Below, piece after piece: positions 51,734 to 61,267 of a DNA stretch of 64,000 nucleotides (positions are counted from its first letter, which is position 1; each line of letters opens with the position of its first letter). The notes below the pieces were generated by a model that was not told the DNA's origin, searched no databases, and saw only the letters and a list, made by a program, of their open reading frames with translations. The stretch covers positions 62,001-126,000 of the forward strand of contig NZ_JAGGOT010000023.1 in the NCBI RefSeq assembly GCF_018614195.1, in the 5' to 3' direction. The position numbers were made by a program, and so were the translations under genes. The stretch comes from Streptomyces sp. ISL-43 (GTDB lineage: Bacteria > Actinomycetota > Actinomycetes > Streptomycetales > Streptomycetaceae).

Positions 51734-53014
51734 TTACGGCCGCGCCAGGACCTGCCGGGCCGCCGCGCGGCCCGTCGCGACGCAGGCGGCCACGCCGACG
51801 CCCTCGTAGGCCGCGCCGCACAGGGCGATGCCGGGGAGCTTGCCGGCGGCTTCGCGGATGCGGGCGACGCGGTCGCGGTGGCCGACGCCGTACTGGGGCA
51901 GGCCGCGGTCCCAGCGGGTGACGCGGGCGGCCAGGGGCTCGCCCATCGGGCCCACCGCGTGGTGGAGTTCGGCGATGGCCGAGCGGACCAGGTGGCGGTC
52001 GGGGCGGCCGAGCAGCTCGTCCTCGCCGATGCGGCCGACGGACGCGCGCAGCACGAAGGTCTCGGGGGCCGCGTCGCGCAGCCAGGACCACTTGTTGGAG
52101 AGGAAGGACGCGGCCTTCAGGGTGTGGCCGTCGACCGGCGGGACGAGGAAGCCATTGCCCTCGGGCAGGAAATGGGCCTGGGCGCGGGAGAAGGCCATGG
52201 TGATCACGGCCGTCGACGCGTGCGGGATCGAGGAGAGTTCGGCCTCCGCGAGGGGGGAGTGGGGGCGTAGCAGCTCCGCCGCCGCGAAGGCGGGCAGGGC
52301 GAGGACGACCGCGTCCGCCTCCATCGTCAGCGCGCCGTCGCCGGTCATCGCCTGGACGCGCCAGCGGTCGCCGGCGACCCGCTGCAGCGAGCGGGCCGTC
52401 GTACCGGTGAGGATGCGGGCTCCGCAGGCTTCCGCGACCGCGGCCGGGAAACGGCCGGTGCCGCCGACGACGCCCTGGACGGCCACGGCCGCCGAGCGCG
52501 GGGCGCCCGCCGCGCGCATCCGGCGCAGGGCCGGCAGGAGCGGGGTGCCCTGTTCGGCGAGGGCCGCGATCCGGGGCATGGCCGCGCGCAGCGAGAGCCG
52601 GTCGGCGAGGCCGGCGTAGACGCCGCCCAGCACGGGTTCGACGAGGCGGTCGACGGCCTCCTGGCCGAAGCGGGCCGACAGGTACGCGGCGACCGAGCAG
52701 TCCTCGGTCAGCGGGGTGGCCGGGAGGGTCTCCTCCGCGGCGACGCGCCTGACGCCCTCGGGGGAGAGCAGGCCGGTGCCGATCAGCGCGGAGGGGTCGG
52801 TGGGGACGCCCATCACGTGGCCCGCGGGCAGCGCGCGCAGGCCGCGGCTGGTCCAGATGGCGGTGGGGGCCTTCGCCGGGTCGCACAGGGCCTCGCCCAG
52901 TCCGACGGCGGCGGCCAGTTCCACGGCCTCCGGGCGCAGGGCCATGAGGGATTCCGCGCCCTCGTCGACGGTGATCCCGGCGATGGTGCCGGTACGGCCC
53001 GAGGAGACGTCCAT
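51734..53014 (-). pseudogene. N-terminally truncated protoporphyrinogen oxidase (HemG/HemY-like)
   Basis: A 426-residue frame, from an ATG at 53014, aligns with bacterial protoporphyrinogen/coproporphyrinogen oxidases from IAGITVDEGAES onward (MALRPEAVELAAAVGL, ALPAGHVMGVP, and the C-terminal GAAYEGVGVAACVATGRAAA). The N-terminal FAD-binding GxGxxG helix, about 45-60 residues, is absent. The frame continues upstream, but into sequence that reads as an unrelated YwiC-like fragment on the other strand. The body has no internal stop and so is recent or still made. Without the Rossmann turn it is unlikely to bind FAD. A normal hemG probably exists elsewhere. Confidence 0.75.
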
Positions 53015-53086
53015 CGGTGCGCGCCGCACCGCCCGCCGCTCCCCGTCGAAGAGCCCGAGCTCGCGGGCACGGGCCGACAGGCGCTC

Positions 53087-53308
53087 GTGCCGTGGCCGCC
53101 CGCCGCCGCCTGCCTGCTGTACTTCGCCGGCACGGTCCCGTACGTGAAGACGATGATCCGGGAGCGCGACTCCCGTACGTACTACCGCGGTTCGGTGGCC
53201 CACCACGCGGTGGCCGCCGCCCTGGCGGCCCTCCTCTCCCCGTGGCCGGCGATCCCCTTCGCCGCCTACCTGGCCAGGGCGATCGCCCTCCCGGGGCGCG
53301 GGGTGGGG
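53087..53308 (+). pseudogene. YwiC-like protein fragment
   Basis: About 74 residues read as part of a YwiC-like membrane protein: PWPPAAACLLYFAGTVPYVK, then MIRERDSRTYYRGSVAHH and a helix with LLSPWPAIPFAAYLARAIAL. There is no proper start, and similarity stops near GRGVGV. It lies head-to-head with the truncated hemG-like frame, as expected for a rearrangement scar. Confidence 0.55.
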
Positions 53309-53375
53309 GTCCCGCTGGTCGGAGCAGGGGCCGAGGGGCCGAAGGGCCGCGCGGCGCGGGCGGCCCGGACCGCTC

Positions 53376-54227
53376 TCAGAGCTCGATCGAGCGGAACTCG
53401 TTCAGCACGGCGAAACCGGTGCTGTCGTACAGGCTCATCGCGACGTCGTTGCCGCCGAAGACGTTGAACATCATCGCCTCGTCCCCGCCCTGCCGGGTGG
53501 CCCACTCGCCCAGGGCCATCGCGGCCCGGCCGTAGCCCTTGCCGCGGTGCTCCTCGTACACCTCCAGCGAGAAGCCGAAGGTCACGCCCGGCAGGAACCC
53601 GTGGTTGACCCAGCCGGTGCCGACCACCTGCCCGCCGGCCTCCATCGCGTAGAAGGCGTGCCCCGGGGTCAGGTAGCCCTGCGGCAGGTAGCAGGCGAAG
53701 TCCTCGTCGGACTTCGCCTTGGCCTGCTCCGCGGTCAGGACTCCCGCCCGGACGATGTCCGCTATGTAGCCGGCCTCCTCACCGGCGTACCAGCCGGGGT
53801 ACTCCGCCTCGGTCAGCCGCCGGACGGTCAAGCCCGCCGGCAGCTCGGGCCGCTCGGCCGCCGCACGCATCCGGATCTGTCCCCGCACGGGGTAGTCGGC
53901 GAACTCCCCCGCTCCGCCGGTGACCCGGACCTCCACCCGCTGCGCGCCCTGCTCGGCGCACCACCGCTCGGCCCACACGCGTCCCGCCGCCGCCGTCAGG
54001 TCGTGGATCTTGCCCACGGTCGCCCCGTTGTCCCGCGTCACCCCGACCGCGATCCACCCGGTGCCGTCCGTGGCCACCGTCCAGTCGTCGATTCCCTCGA
54101 CCGCCTGTTCCAGCAGGGCCCGGGCCAGCGGCTCCGAGCACCCGGCGGCCCGGTACCCGGCCAGTACCCGTTCCTCGAATCCGCCCCGCCACTCGCCCTG
54201 GTCGCCCACGATCTCCATACCGTTCAT
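53376..54227 (-). CDS. GNAT family N-acetyltransferase
   Basis: A 283-residue protein with a less conserved N-terminal half and a C-terminal GNAT domain: TFGFSLEVYEEHRGKGYGRA (acetyl-CoA-binding turn) and FGGNDVAMSLYDSTGF. The two-lobed layout suggests a tandem GNAT with a degenerate first lobe. ATG at 54227. The acceptor is unknown. Confidence 0.86.
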   Translation of the reverse strand: MNGMEIVGDQGEWRGGFEERVLAGYRAAGCSEPLARALLEQAVEGIDDWTVATDGTGWIAVGVTRDNGATVGKIHDLTAAAGRVWAERWCAEQGAQRVEVRVTGGAGEFADYPVRGQIRMRAAAERPELPAGLTVRRLTEAEYPGWYAGEEAGYIADIVRAGVLTAEQAKAKSDEDFACYLPQGYLTPGHAFYAMEAGGQVVGTGWVNHGFLPGVTFGFSLEVYEEHRGKGYGRAAMALGEWATRQGGDEAMMFNVFGGNDVAMSLYDSTGFAVLNEFRSIEL

Positions 54228-54306
54228 CCGCCCACCCTAGGCAGGGGCACCGGCGGAGTCGTCGGCTTTTTTCGGAGCTCTCGGAGCCGCTCGCGCGGCG
54301 CGTCCC

Positions 54307-57075
54307 TCAGATCGCCTCTTTGCGCGTCAGGAAGTTGAACGAGATCCACCCCGGCAGCACCGGCAGCCAGAACGTCATCAGCCGGAACAGCAGCACCGCC
54401 GAGATCGCCACCTGGTTCTCCAGCCCCGCCGCGATCAGCCCCAGCGTCAGCGTGGTCTCCACCGCGCCGATGCCGCCCGGCGTCGGCGCCGCCGAGCCCA
54501 GGGCGTTGCCCGCCAGGAAGACGACCGCGATGCTCGCGTAGCTGATGGCCTCGCCGCCGCCGAACGCGCGGATCGAGGCGTCCAGGCACATCACGAAGCA
54601 GCCGGTGAGCAGCAGCATCCCGCCGATGCCCGTCAGCAGTTTCTGCGGCCGCTGGAGCACGTCCAGCATGCGCGGCACCACACCCGCGAACAGCGCCCGC
54701 ACCCGGGTCGCCACGAACTTGCGCATGAACGGCACCGCCGTCACGACCAGCACCAGTACCGCCACCGTGAGCAGACCCGCGATGACCGTCCTGGACGGGG
54801 TCATCTCGGGGGTCTTCTCGGTCCCCGTCAGGTAGCCGAAGGACAGCAGCAGCAGGATGTGGCTGGCCAGCCCGAAGAGCTGCGAGGCACCGACACTGGC
54901 CACCGCCAGCCCCGGCCGGATGCCCGCCCGCTGCAGGAAGCGGGTGTTCAGCGCGACACCGCCGACCGCCGCCGGCGCCACGAGCTTCACGAAGGATCCG
55001 GCGACCTGCGCCAGTACCGTCCGCAGGAAGGGGACCCGCTCGGGTACGAAGCCCAGCAGGCTCATCGCCGCCGCGAAGTAGGTGAGCGCGGAGAAGGCCA
55101 GCGCCGCCCCGACCCAGCCCCAGCGTGCCTCGGCGACGATCGTCGCGAAGTTCACGTGCGCGAGCTGCGTCAGCAGGAAGTACGCGCCGAAGGCACCCGC
55201 GATGAACGACACCAGCGTGCGCGGCCGGATCCGCTCCAGCCGGGCCGGCTCCACCGGCGCCTGCGGGCGGATCAGCAGCACCTGCTGGCGGATCTGGCTG
55301 AGCAGATCCTCCTCGCGGGCCCCGTCGAGCGCGTCGTCCAGCGCCTTCTTCTCGGCCTTGCGGTCGGCGGCCGAACGCGGCGTGGGCGAGGCGGAGTCGG
55401 CCTCGCGGGCCGCCTTCGCCGCCCGCGAGGACTCCAGTACCGCTTCCCGCTCCCGGTCCGCCCGCTCGCGGGCGAGCCTGCGCAGCGTCGCCCGCGTGGA
55501 GCGGCTCAGCGCGATCGGCTGGAGCAGCGGCAGGCAGTCCGCCACCGCGTCCGGGCCGAGCACCGACACAGCCGAGGCGACCGAGCGCTCGGCGCCGACC
55601 CGCAGGCCGAGGGTGGTGAGCAGCTGGGCGATGTCCATGCGGAGCACGAGGTCGCCGGCCGCGATCTCACCGCCGCGCAGGTCGGTCAGGGTGATGCTGC
55701 CGGAACGATCCACCACGAGGGCGTCCCCGGTCAGCCGCCGGTGCGCGATCCGCCGCGACTGCAGGGCGCGTACCTGCTGCCACGCGTTGCGGCTCAGGCC
55801 GTCGGTGATCTCCTCGTCGGCCAGCTGGTCCAGGCTCCGGCCGCCCAGGTGCTCGTAGACGAGCATCACGGCGTCCGGGCCCAGTTCGGAGGTGGCGATG
55901 AGCTTGGGCGCGTTGGCTCCGGCGGCGATGGCCGCGTACGCGAGCAGCGCCTCCTGCTCCAGGGCCTGGCGCAGCGACTGCAGGCTGCGCCGGGTGGTGA
56001 TGCCGCGCAGCGTGAGGCGGCGCCAGACCCGGTAGTAGAAGCCCTGGGCCTGCTGCTCCCGGTCCACGACGGTGACATCGAGCGGCGGGCCGTCCTCCAG
56101 GGTGACGTGGTAGCGCCGGCCGCGGTCGCTGACCTCCGTGCTGTCCGGCCCGTCCGGGGACTCGGCGCGCATCGCGCTGACCGGCTGGAAGCCGACCCGG
56201 CGCAGTCCGGCGAGGAGGTTCTGCCCGGTGGGCCGGACGTTCGGCGAGCCGACCGCGTACAGCGTTCCGTACGCGACGCTCCAGCCGATCAGCACGGTCA
56301 GGATGATCGAGAAGGGAGTGGTGTAGCCGCTGACCAGCATCGCGAAGGCGTCCAGCAGCAGGACCACCCACAGTGCGACGCGCCAGCGCGGCCGGCGCGT
56401 CATCCCGACGGCCGTCATGTACGCGATCACGGGCGCGAGGTAGCCGTGCACCGGGTCGGTGAGGGCCCCGCTGACCCCGGTGGGGCGGGTCAGGGCGTCC
56501 TGGATGGTCTCGGAGGCCGCTTGGGAGACCCACAGGTCCGTGGCGAGGGTGACGCCGTGCGCGAGGACGGCGGCGAGCACGCCGTCGGCGATGCGCAGCC
56601 CGTCGCGTTTGATCAGTCGCTCGATGGCGAAGGCCACGGGCACGAGGAGCACGGCGATGCTGGACACCAGTCCGGCGACCTTGATCAGCACGTCCGGCGC
56701 CTGGCCGGTGCCGTTGCTGATGTCCTGCTCCAGGCCCGCCGTGGTCCGCTGGGCGAAGGCGGCGATGCCGAGGACCAGGGCGATGCCGAGGATGCCGACG
56801 AGGAGCCGTACGAGGTCGGACGGGCGGTGCACGCGGGCGGCCAGCAGAGGTTCGTCGACCTCGACCTGGTCGACGGCCGCCGGGGTGTGGGCGTGCGGGA
56901 CCTCGGCCTCCGCGGAGCCGGTGGAGACCTCGGCCGCGGAGTCCTCGGCCGGGGAGTCCTTGCCCGCGGAGTCCTTGCCCGTGGAGACCTCGGCCGTGGA
57001 GTCCTTCGCGTCCTTGGCGTCTTGGGCGCCCCCGGAGTCCCCGGCGTCTCTGGAGTCTCCGTCCGGAGGACTCAC
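54307..57075 (-). CDS. Membrane protein joining a pseudokinase-like domain to an LPG-synthase-type flippase domain
   Basis: About 922 residues from the GTG at 57075, which has an ideal AGGGAG site; GTGs at 57096 and 57123 are alternatives. After an acidic, repetitive N-terminus come about five or six membrane helices and a cytoplasmic kinase-like region (EQEALLAYAAIAAGANAPKL, VYEHLGGRSLDQL, IAHRRLTGDALVV, ITLTDLRGG). A C-terminal membrane part with about eight helices follows (KLVAPAAVGGVALNTRFLQR, GNALGSAAPTPGGIGAVETT), as in the LPG_synthase_TM family. The catalytic HRD Asp is replaced by Arg (codon at 55735-55737), which suggests a pseudokinase. It probably moves a lipid under control of a bound ligand. 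Confidence 0.85.
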   Translation of the reverse strand: MSPPDGDSRDAGDSGGAQDAKDAKDSTAEVSTGKDSAGKDSPAEDSAAEVSTGSAEAEVPHAHTPAAVDQVEVDEPLLAARVHRPSDLVRLLVGILGIALVLGIAAFAQRTTAGLEQDISNGTGQAPDVLIKVAGLVSSIAVLLVPVAFAIERLIKRDGLRIADGVLAAVLAHGVTLATDLWVSQAASETIQDALTRPTGVSGALTDPVHGYLAPVIAYMTAVGMTRRPRWRVALWVVLLLDAFAMLVSGYTTPFSIILTVLIGWSVAYGTLYAVGSPNVRPTGQNLLAGLRRVGFQPVSAMRAESPDGPDSTEVSDRGRRYHVTLEDGPPLDVTVVDREQQAQGFYYRVWRRLTLRGITTRRSLQSLRQALEQEALLAYAAIAAGANAPKLIATSELGPDAVMLVYEHLGGRSLDQLADEEITDGLSRNAWQQVRALQSRRIAHRRLTGDALVVDRSGSITLTDLRGGEIAAGDLVLRMDIAQLLTTLGLRVGAERSVASAVSVLGPDAVADCLPLLQPIALSRSTRATLRRLARERADREREAVLESSRAAKAAREADSASPTPRSAADRKAEKKALDDALDGAREEDLLSQIRQQVLLIRPQAPVEPARLERIRPRTLVSFIAGAFGAYFLLTQLAHVNFATIVAEARWGWVGAALAFSALTYFAAAMSLLGFVPERVPFLRTVLAQVAGSFVKLVAPAAVGGVALNTRFLQRAGIRPGLAVASVGASQLFGLASHILLLLSFGYLTGTEKTPEMTPSRTVIAGLLTVAVLVLVVTAVPFMRKFVATRVRALFAGVVPRMLDVLQRPQKLLTGIGGMLLLTGCFVMCLDASIRAFGGGEAISYASIAVVFLAGNALGSAAPTPGGIGAVETTLTLGLIAAGLENQVAISAVLLFRLMTFWLPVLPGWISFNFLTRKEAI

Positions 57076-57242
57076 ACCCTGCTCCCTTCCCGTCACTACC
57101 GTCTCTTCTTGATCACGTATCACGCGTCACCGCCCGGAAGATGGTGGCACGGACTGGCGGCAGAGCGGGGCAGCAGGGTGCGAGCCGGTGCGGAACCCGA
57201 GCTTCCACGTCGTCGTCGTTCCAGTGCGGCACCATGGGCCGA

Positions 57243-57581
57243 ATGAGCGAAGAGCTGCCGGCGTACGCGGAACGGGTGCTGGAGGCGGCCGAGCGGATTC
57301 CGCCCGGCCGGGTGATGACGTACGGCGACGTCGCGGAGTGGCTCGGCGAGGGGGGACCCCGTCAGGTCGGCCGTGTCATGGCGCTGTACGGGGGAGCCGT
57401 GCCCTGGTGGCGCGTGGTGCGGGCGGACGGCCGCCCGCTGCCCGGCAGCGAGCCGCGCGCGCTGGAGCGCTACCGCGCCGAGTCCACCCCGCTGCGCCTG
57501 ACCGGCGACGGCGAACCGCGGCTGGACATGCGGCGGGCGCGCTGGGACGGGGACGCCGGGCGGGACGAAGGTCACATGTGA
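57243..57581 (+). CDS. Alkyltransferase-like (ATL) MGMT-family protein
   Basis: A 112-residue MGMT DNA-binding-domain protein: RIPPGRVMTYGDVAEWLGEG, GPRQVGRVM (Arg finger and recognition helix) and VPWWRVV. The PCHRV active-site Cys of alkyltransferases is replaced by Trp, the hallmark of ATL proteins, which bind O6-alkylguanine and hand it to nucleotide excision repair. The ATG at 57243 gives the family length. It corresponds to Rv3204 and lies next to adnA. Confidence 0.9.
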   Translation: MSEELPAYAERVLEAAERIPPGRVMTYGDVAEWLGEGGPRQVGRVMALYGGAVPWWRVVRADGRPLPGSEPRALERYRAESTPLRLTGDGEPRLDMRRARWDGDAGRDEGHM

Positions 57582-57758
57582 CAGCTTCGGCCATGTGCGG
57601 CCCGAACGGGCGGTCGAAGGGACGTACGAAGCCCCGTACGAGGGATGCGGGGGACCGGATGGCACTGCGCGGGGCGCGCGGGTTGCCGTAGCGTTGCCTC
57701 TTCGGCTCCGGCCGGCACCACCGCGACGCCCGCAGACCCACCAGGACCGGCACCCCAC

Positions 57759-60700
57759 GTGAACACCTCTTCCTCCGACGGCCACCGCTCCGAGCGGCGG
57801 CGTATGCGGACCCCCGACGCGTACCGCCTGGTGCGCACCGGGCCGCAGCGGGTGGATCCCCCTGTGCTGGACGCAGCGCAGCGTGCGGTGGTTGACCACA
57901 CCGGCGGACCCTTGCTGGTCCTTGCCGGACCGGGCTCCGGCAAGACGACCACGCTGGTCGAGGCCGTCGCCGCCCGCGTCGAGGCCGGCGCCGACCCCGC
58001 CCGTGTCCTGATCCTCACCTTCAGCCGCAAAGCCGCGGTGGAACTGCGCGACCGTACCGCCCTGCGGCTCGGCGGCGCCCGCGCCCCGCAGGCCACCACC
58101 TTCCACTCCTTCTGCTACGGACTGGTCCGCGCCCACCAGGACACCGACCTGTTCGCGGACCCGCTGCGGCTGCTGTCCGGCCCGGAGCAGGACGTCATGG
58201 TCCGCACCCTGCTGGAGGGCCAGCGCCGGCTCCGCTCCATCCGCTGGCCGGACGACCTGCGGGCCGCGCTGACCACGCGCGGCTTCGCCGATGAGGTCCG
58301 CGCCGTACTGGCCCGCGCGCGCGAGCTGGGGCTGGGGCCCTCGGCCCTCTCCGACTTCGCCTCCCGCCTCGGCCGGCCCGACTGGAAGGCGGCCGCGGCC
58401 TTCCTCTCCGAGTACCTGGACGTCCTGGACCTCCAGGGGACCCTGGACTACGCCGAACTCCTCCACCGCGCGGTGCTGCTGGCCGAGCGCACGCCCGCGG
58501 TGTCGTCCCTGTACGACGCGATCTACGTCGACGAGTACCAGGACACGGACGCCTCGCAGCTGCGCCTGCTGCGCGCGCTGGCCGGCCCGGCGGGCAGGCT
58601 GACCGCCTTCGGCGACCCCGACCAGTCGATCTACGCTTTCCGCGGCGCGGACATCAACAACATCCTCGACTTCGAGACCTCCTTCCCGGGCGCGGCCGTC
58701 CGGGCCCTGACCGTCTCGCGCCGCTCCTCGTCCGTGCTCCTGGCCGCCACCCGGCAGCTGACCGCGCGCATGCCGATGCCGCGCCTGCCCACGGCGGCCG
58801 TACGGGCCCACCGCGCGCTCGCCGCGACCCGCGAGGGCGGCCGGGTCGAGGTGTTCACGTACCCGACGGCCGGCGCGGAACTCGACAACATCGCGGACGT
58901 CCTGCGCCGGGCGCACCTGGAGGAGGGCGTGCCCTGGCAGGACATGGCCGTCCTGGTCCGCGCGGGCGGCCGCACGCTGCCGCAGATGCGCCGCGCCCTG
59001 ATCGCGGCGGGAGTCCCGGCCGAAACGGACGGCACGGACACCCCGCTGCGCCACGAACCCGCGATATCCCCCCTCCTGACGGCCCTGCGCACCCTCGCCC
59101 TGACGGGCCTCGACGCGGCCCCGGGCACGGACGCGGCCCCGGGCACGGACGCGGCCCCGGGCGCGGCCCCGGCTCCCGCCGCCGAGGCGCCCCCGGCCGC
59201 CGACGGCGACACCCCGCCTCCCCGGCCCGGCTCCGCCGAGGCCGCCGGTGGCCTGCCCGGCTTCGCCGAGCCCGCCGAGCCCGCCGAGCCCGCCGGGTCC
59301 GCCGAGCCCGCCGGGTCCGCCGACGGCCAGGGCACCGGGTGGATCGGGGTCGAGGCCGCGCTCGTGCTGCTCGCCTCGCCGCTCGGCGGGATGGACTCCG
59401 CCGATCTGCGCCGCCTCGGCCGCGCACTGCGCGACGAGGAGCGGGCCGCCGGGATCAAGACCCCCGCGCCGTCCGACGTCCTGCTCGCCCGCGCCCTCGC
59501 CGAGCCCGAGCGGCTCGTCGCCCACGACCCCGCCTACGCCCGCGGCGCGCAACGCCTCGGCCTGCTGCTGCGCAAGGCCCGCGAACTCCTCGCAGGCGGC
59601 GGCACCGCCGAAGAGGTCCTGTGGACCCTCTGGGACGGCACCCCGTGGCCCCAGCGCCTGGAGCGCGGCGCCCGCCGGGGCGGCCCCGCCGGCCGCAACG
59701 CCGACCGCGACCTCGACGCCGTCTGCGCGCTCTTCGACACCGCCGCCCGCGCCGAGGAGCGCACCGGCGGGGCGGGCGTGCTCAACTTCCTCGAACAGCT
59801 CGAAGCCGAGGACATCGCCGGCGACACCCTCACCCCCCGCGCCACCCGCCGCGAAGCCGTCCGCCTGATGACCGCGCACCGCTCCAAGGGCCTGGAGTGG
59901 TCCCTCGTCGTCGTCGCCGGCGTGCAGGAAGGGCTCTGGCCGGACCTGCGCCGCCGCGGCTCTCTCCTCGAAGCCGACCGCATCGGACGCGACGGCCTCG
60001 CCGAGCCCCTCACCCCCGGCGCGCTCCTCGCCGAGGAGCGCCGCCTCTTCTACGTCGCCGCCACCCGCGCCCGCGACCGCCTCGTCGTCACCGCCGTCAA
60101 GGCCCCCGCCGACGACGGCGACCAGCCCTCCCGCTTCCTCACCGAGCTCGGCGTACCGGTCAAGGACGTCACCGGACGCCCCCGCCGCCCCCTCGCCGTC
60201 CCCGCGCTCGTCGCCGAACTCCGCGCCACCACCGTCGACCCCGCCGCCTCGCCCGCCCTCCGCGAAGCCGCCGCCCGGCGCCTGGCCCGCCTCGCCGTGC
60301 TCACCGACGACGAGGACCGCCCGCTCGTCCCCGCGGCGCACCCGCAGCGCTGGTGGGGGCTGTACGAGCCCACCCGCAGCAGCGTTCCGCTCCGCGACCG
60401 GGACCGCCCCGTCGCCCTGTCCGGCTCCGCCCTGGACCAGCTCGCCAACACCTGTTCCCTCCAGTGGTTCCTGGGCCGCGAGGTCAAGGCCGACGCCCCC
60501 TCCACCGCCGCCCAGGGCTTCGGCAACGTCGTCCACGTCCTCGCCGACGAGGTCGCCTCCGGCCGCACCCCCGCCGACCTCGCCGTCCTGATGGAACGCC
60601 TCGACACCGTCTGGGACTCGCTCGCCTTCGACGCCCCCTGGAAGTCCCGCCAGGAGAAGGACAACGCCCGCGCCGCCCTGGAGCGCTTCCTGCGCTGGCA

Positions 60701-61223
60701 CACCACCGACCGCGGCGGCAGGGCGGCCGTGGCCACGGAGCACGACTTCGACGTCACGCTCGAAGCCGGCGAGTACGCCGTCCGGGTCCGGGGCTCCATG
60801 GACCGGGTCGAGGCGGACCCGCAGGGGCGCGCGTACGTGGTCGACTTCAAGACCGGCAAGTCCGCGCCGACGAAGGACGAGGTGGCCCGCCACCCGCAGC
60901 TCGCCGTCTACCAGCTCGCCGTGCGCGAGGGCGCCGTCGACGAGGTCTTCGAGGGCCTGCGCCCCGAACCGGGCGGCGCCGAGCTCGTGCAGCTGCGCCA
61001 GGGCGCCGCCCAGCGCGAGGGCGGCGACACGGTCCCCAGGATCCAGGCGCAGCAGGCCCTGGAAGGCGGCGCCTCCGGCGAATGGGTCGGCGACCTCCTC
61101 GCCACCGCCGCCGGCCGGGTCCTCGACGAGCGCTTCGCGCCCGCCACCGGCAAGCACTGCGACCACTGCTCCTTCCGGAACTCGTGCAGCGCCCGCCCGG
61201 AAGGCCGCCAGACGGTGGAGTAG
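57759..61223 (+). CDS. adnA: AdnA-like helicase-nuclease subunit
   Basis: A 1154-residue protein. A UvrD-type motor has VLAGPGSGKTTTLVEAVA (Walker A), YVDEYQDTD (Walker B), FGDPDQSIYAFRGA and TAHRSKGLEWSLVVV. A C-terminal RecB-type nuclease has VVDFKTGK with the catalytic Asp and Lys, and a Cys set (CSLQW early, then HCDHCSFRNSC) for an iron-sulfur cluster. This is the AdnA layout; AdnAB resects double-strand breaks in place of RecBCD/AddAB and has been reported essential in Streptomyces. A low-complexity insert lies between motor parts. The GTG at 57759 was chosen; it precedes adnB by 45 bp. Confidence 0.88.
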   Translation: MNTSSSDGHRSERRRMRTPDAYRLVRTGPQRVDPPVLDAAQRAVVDHTGGPLLVLAGPGSGKTTTLVEAVAARVEAGADPARVLILTFSRKAAVELRDRTALRLGGARAPQATTFHSFCYGLVRAHQDTDLFADPLRLLSGPEQDVMVRTLLEGQRRLRSIRWPDDLRAALTTRGFADEVRAVLARARELGLGPSALSDFASRLGRPDWKAAAAFLSEYLDVLDLQGTLDYAELLHRAVLLAERTPAVSSLYDAIYVDEYQDTDASQLRLLRALAGPAGRLTAFGDPDQSIYAFRGADINNILDFETSFPGAAVRALTVSRRSSSVLLAATRQLTARMPMPRLPTAAVRAHRALAATREGGRVEVFTYPTAGAELDNIADVLRRAHLEEGVPWQDMAVLVRAGGRTLPQMRRALIAAGVPAETDGTDTPLRHEPAISPLLTALRTLALTGLDAAPGTDAAPGTDAAPGAAPAPAAEAPPAADGDTPPPRPGSAEAAGGLPGFAEPAEPAEPAGSAEPAGSADGQGTGWIGVEAALVLLASPLGGMDSADLRRLGRALRDEERAAGIKTPAPSDVLLARALAEPERLVAHDPAYARGAQRLGLLLRKARELLAGGGTAEEVLWTLWDGTPWPQRLERGARRGGPAGRNADRDLDAVCALFDTAARAEERTGGAGVLNFLEQLEAEDIAGDTLTPRATRREAVRLMTAHRSKGLEWSLVVVAGVQEGLWPDLRRRGSLLEADRIGRDGLAEPLTPGALLAEERRLFYVAATRARDRLVVTAVKAPADDGDQPSRFLTELGVPVKDVTGRPRRPLAVPALVAELRATTVDPAASPALREAAARRLARLAVLTDDEDRPLVPAAHPQRWWGLYEPTRSSVPLRDRDRPVALSGSALDQLANTCSLQWFLGREVKADAPSTAAQGFGNVVHVLADEVASGRTPADLAVLMERLDTVWDSLAFDAPWKSRQEKDNARAALERFLRWHTTDRGGRAAVATEHDFDVTLEAGEYAVRVRGSMDRVEADPQGRAYVVDFKTGKSAPTKDEVARHPQLAVYQLAVREGAVDEVFEGLRPEPGGAELVQLRQGAAQREGGDTVPRIQAQQALEGGASGEWVGDLLATAAGRVLDERFAPATGKHCDHCSFRNSCSARPEGRQTVE
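59115..59340 (+). repeat. Ala/Pro/Glu low-complexity insert in the AdnA-like protein
   Basis: Repeats of GACGCGGCCCCGGGCACG (about three) encode DAAPGT units, and GCCGAGCCC-type repeats encode AEPAEPA. The insert is in frame and absent from the conserved motor motifs. Confidence 0.8.
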
Positions 61224-61267
61224 CGCGGGCGGCGAGGACTGTCAGCGGGGGCGGCTAGCCTTTTTAC

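Noticed and set aside
57120..61166. Minus-strand frame of about 1,350 codons
   Set aside because: It is the antisense shadow of the AdnA-like gene, with Val/Gly/Ala-rich composition and no motif.
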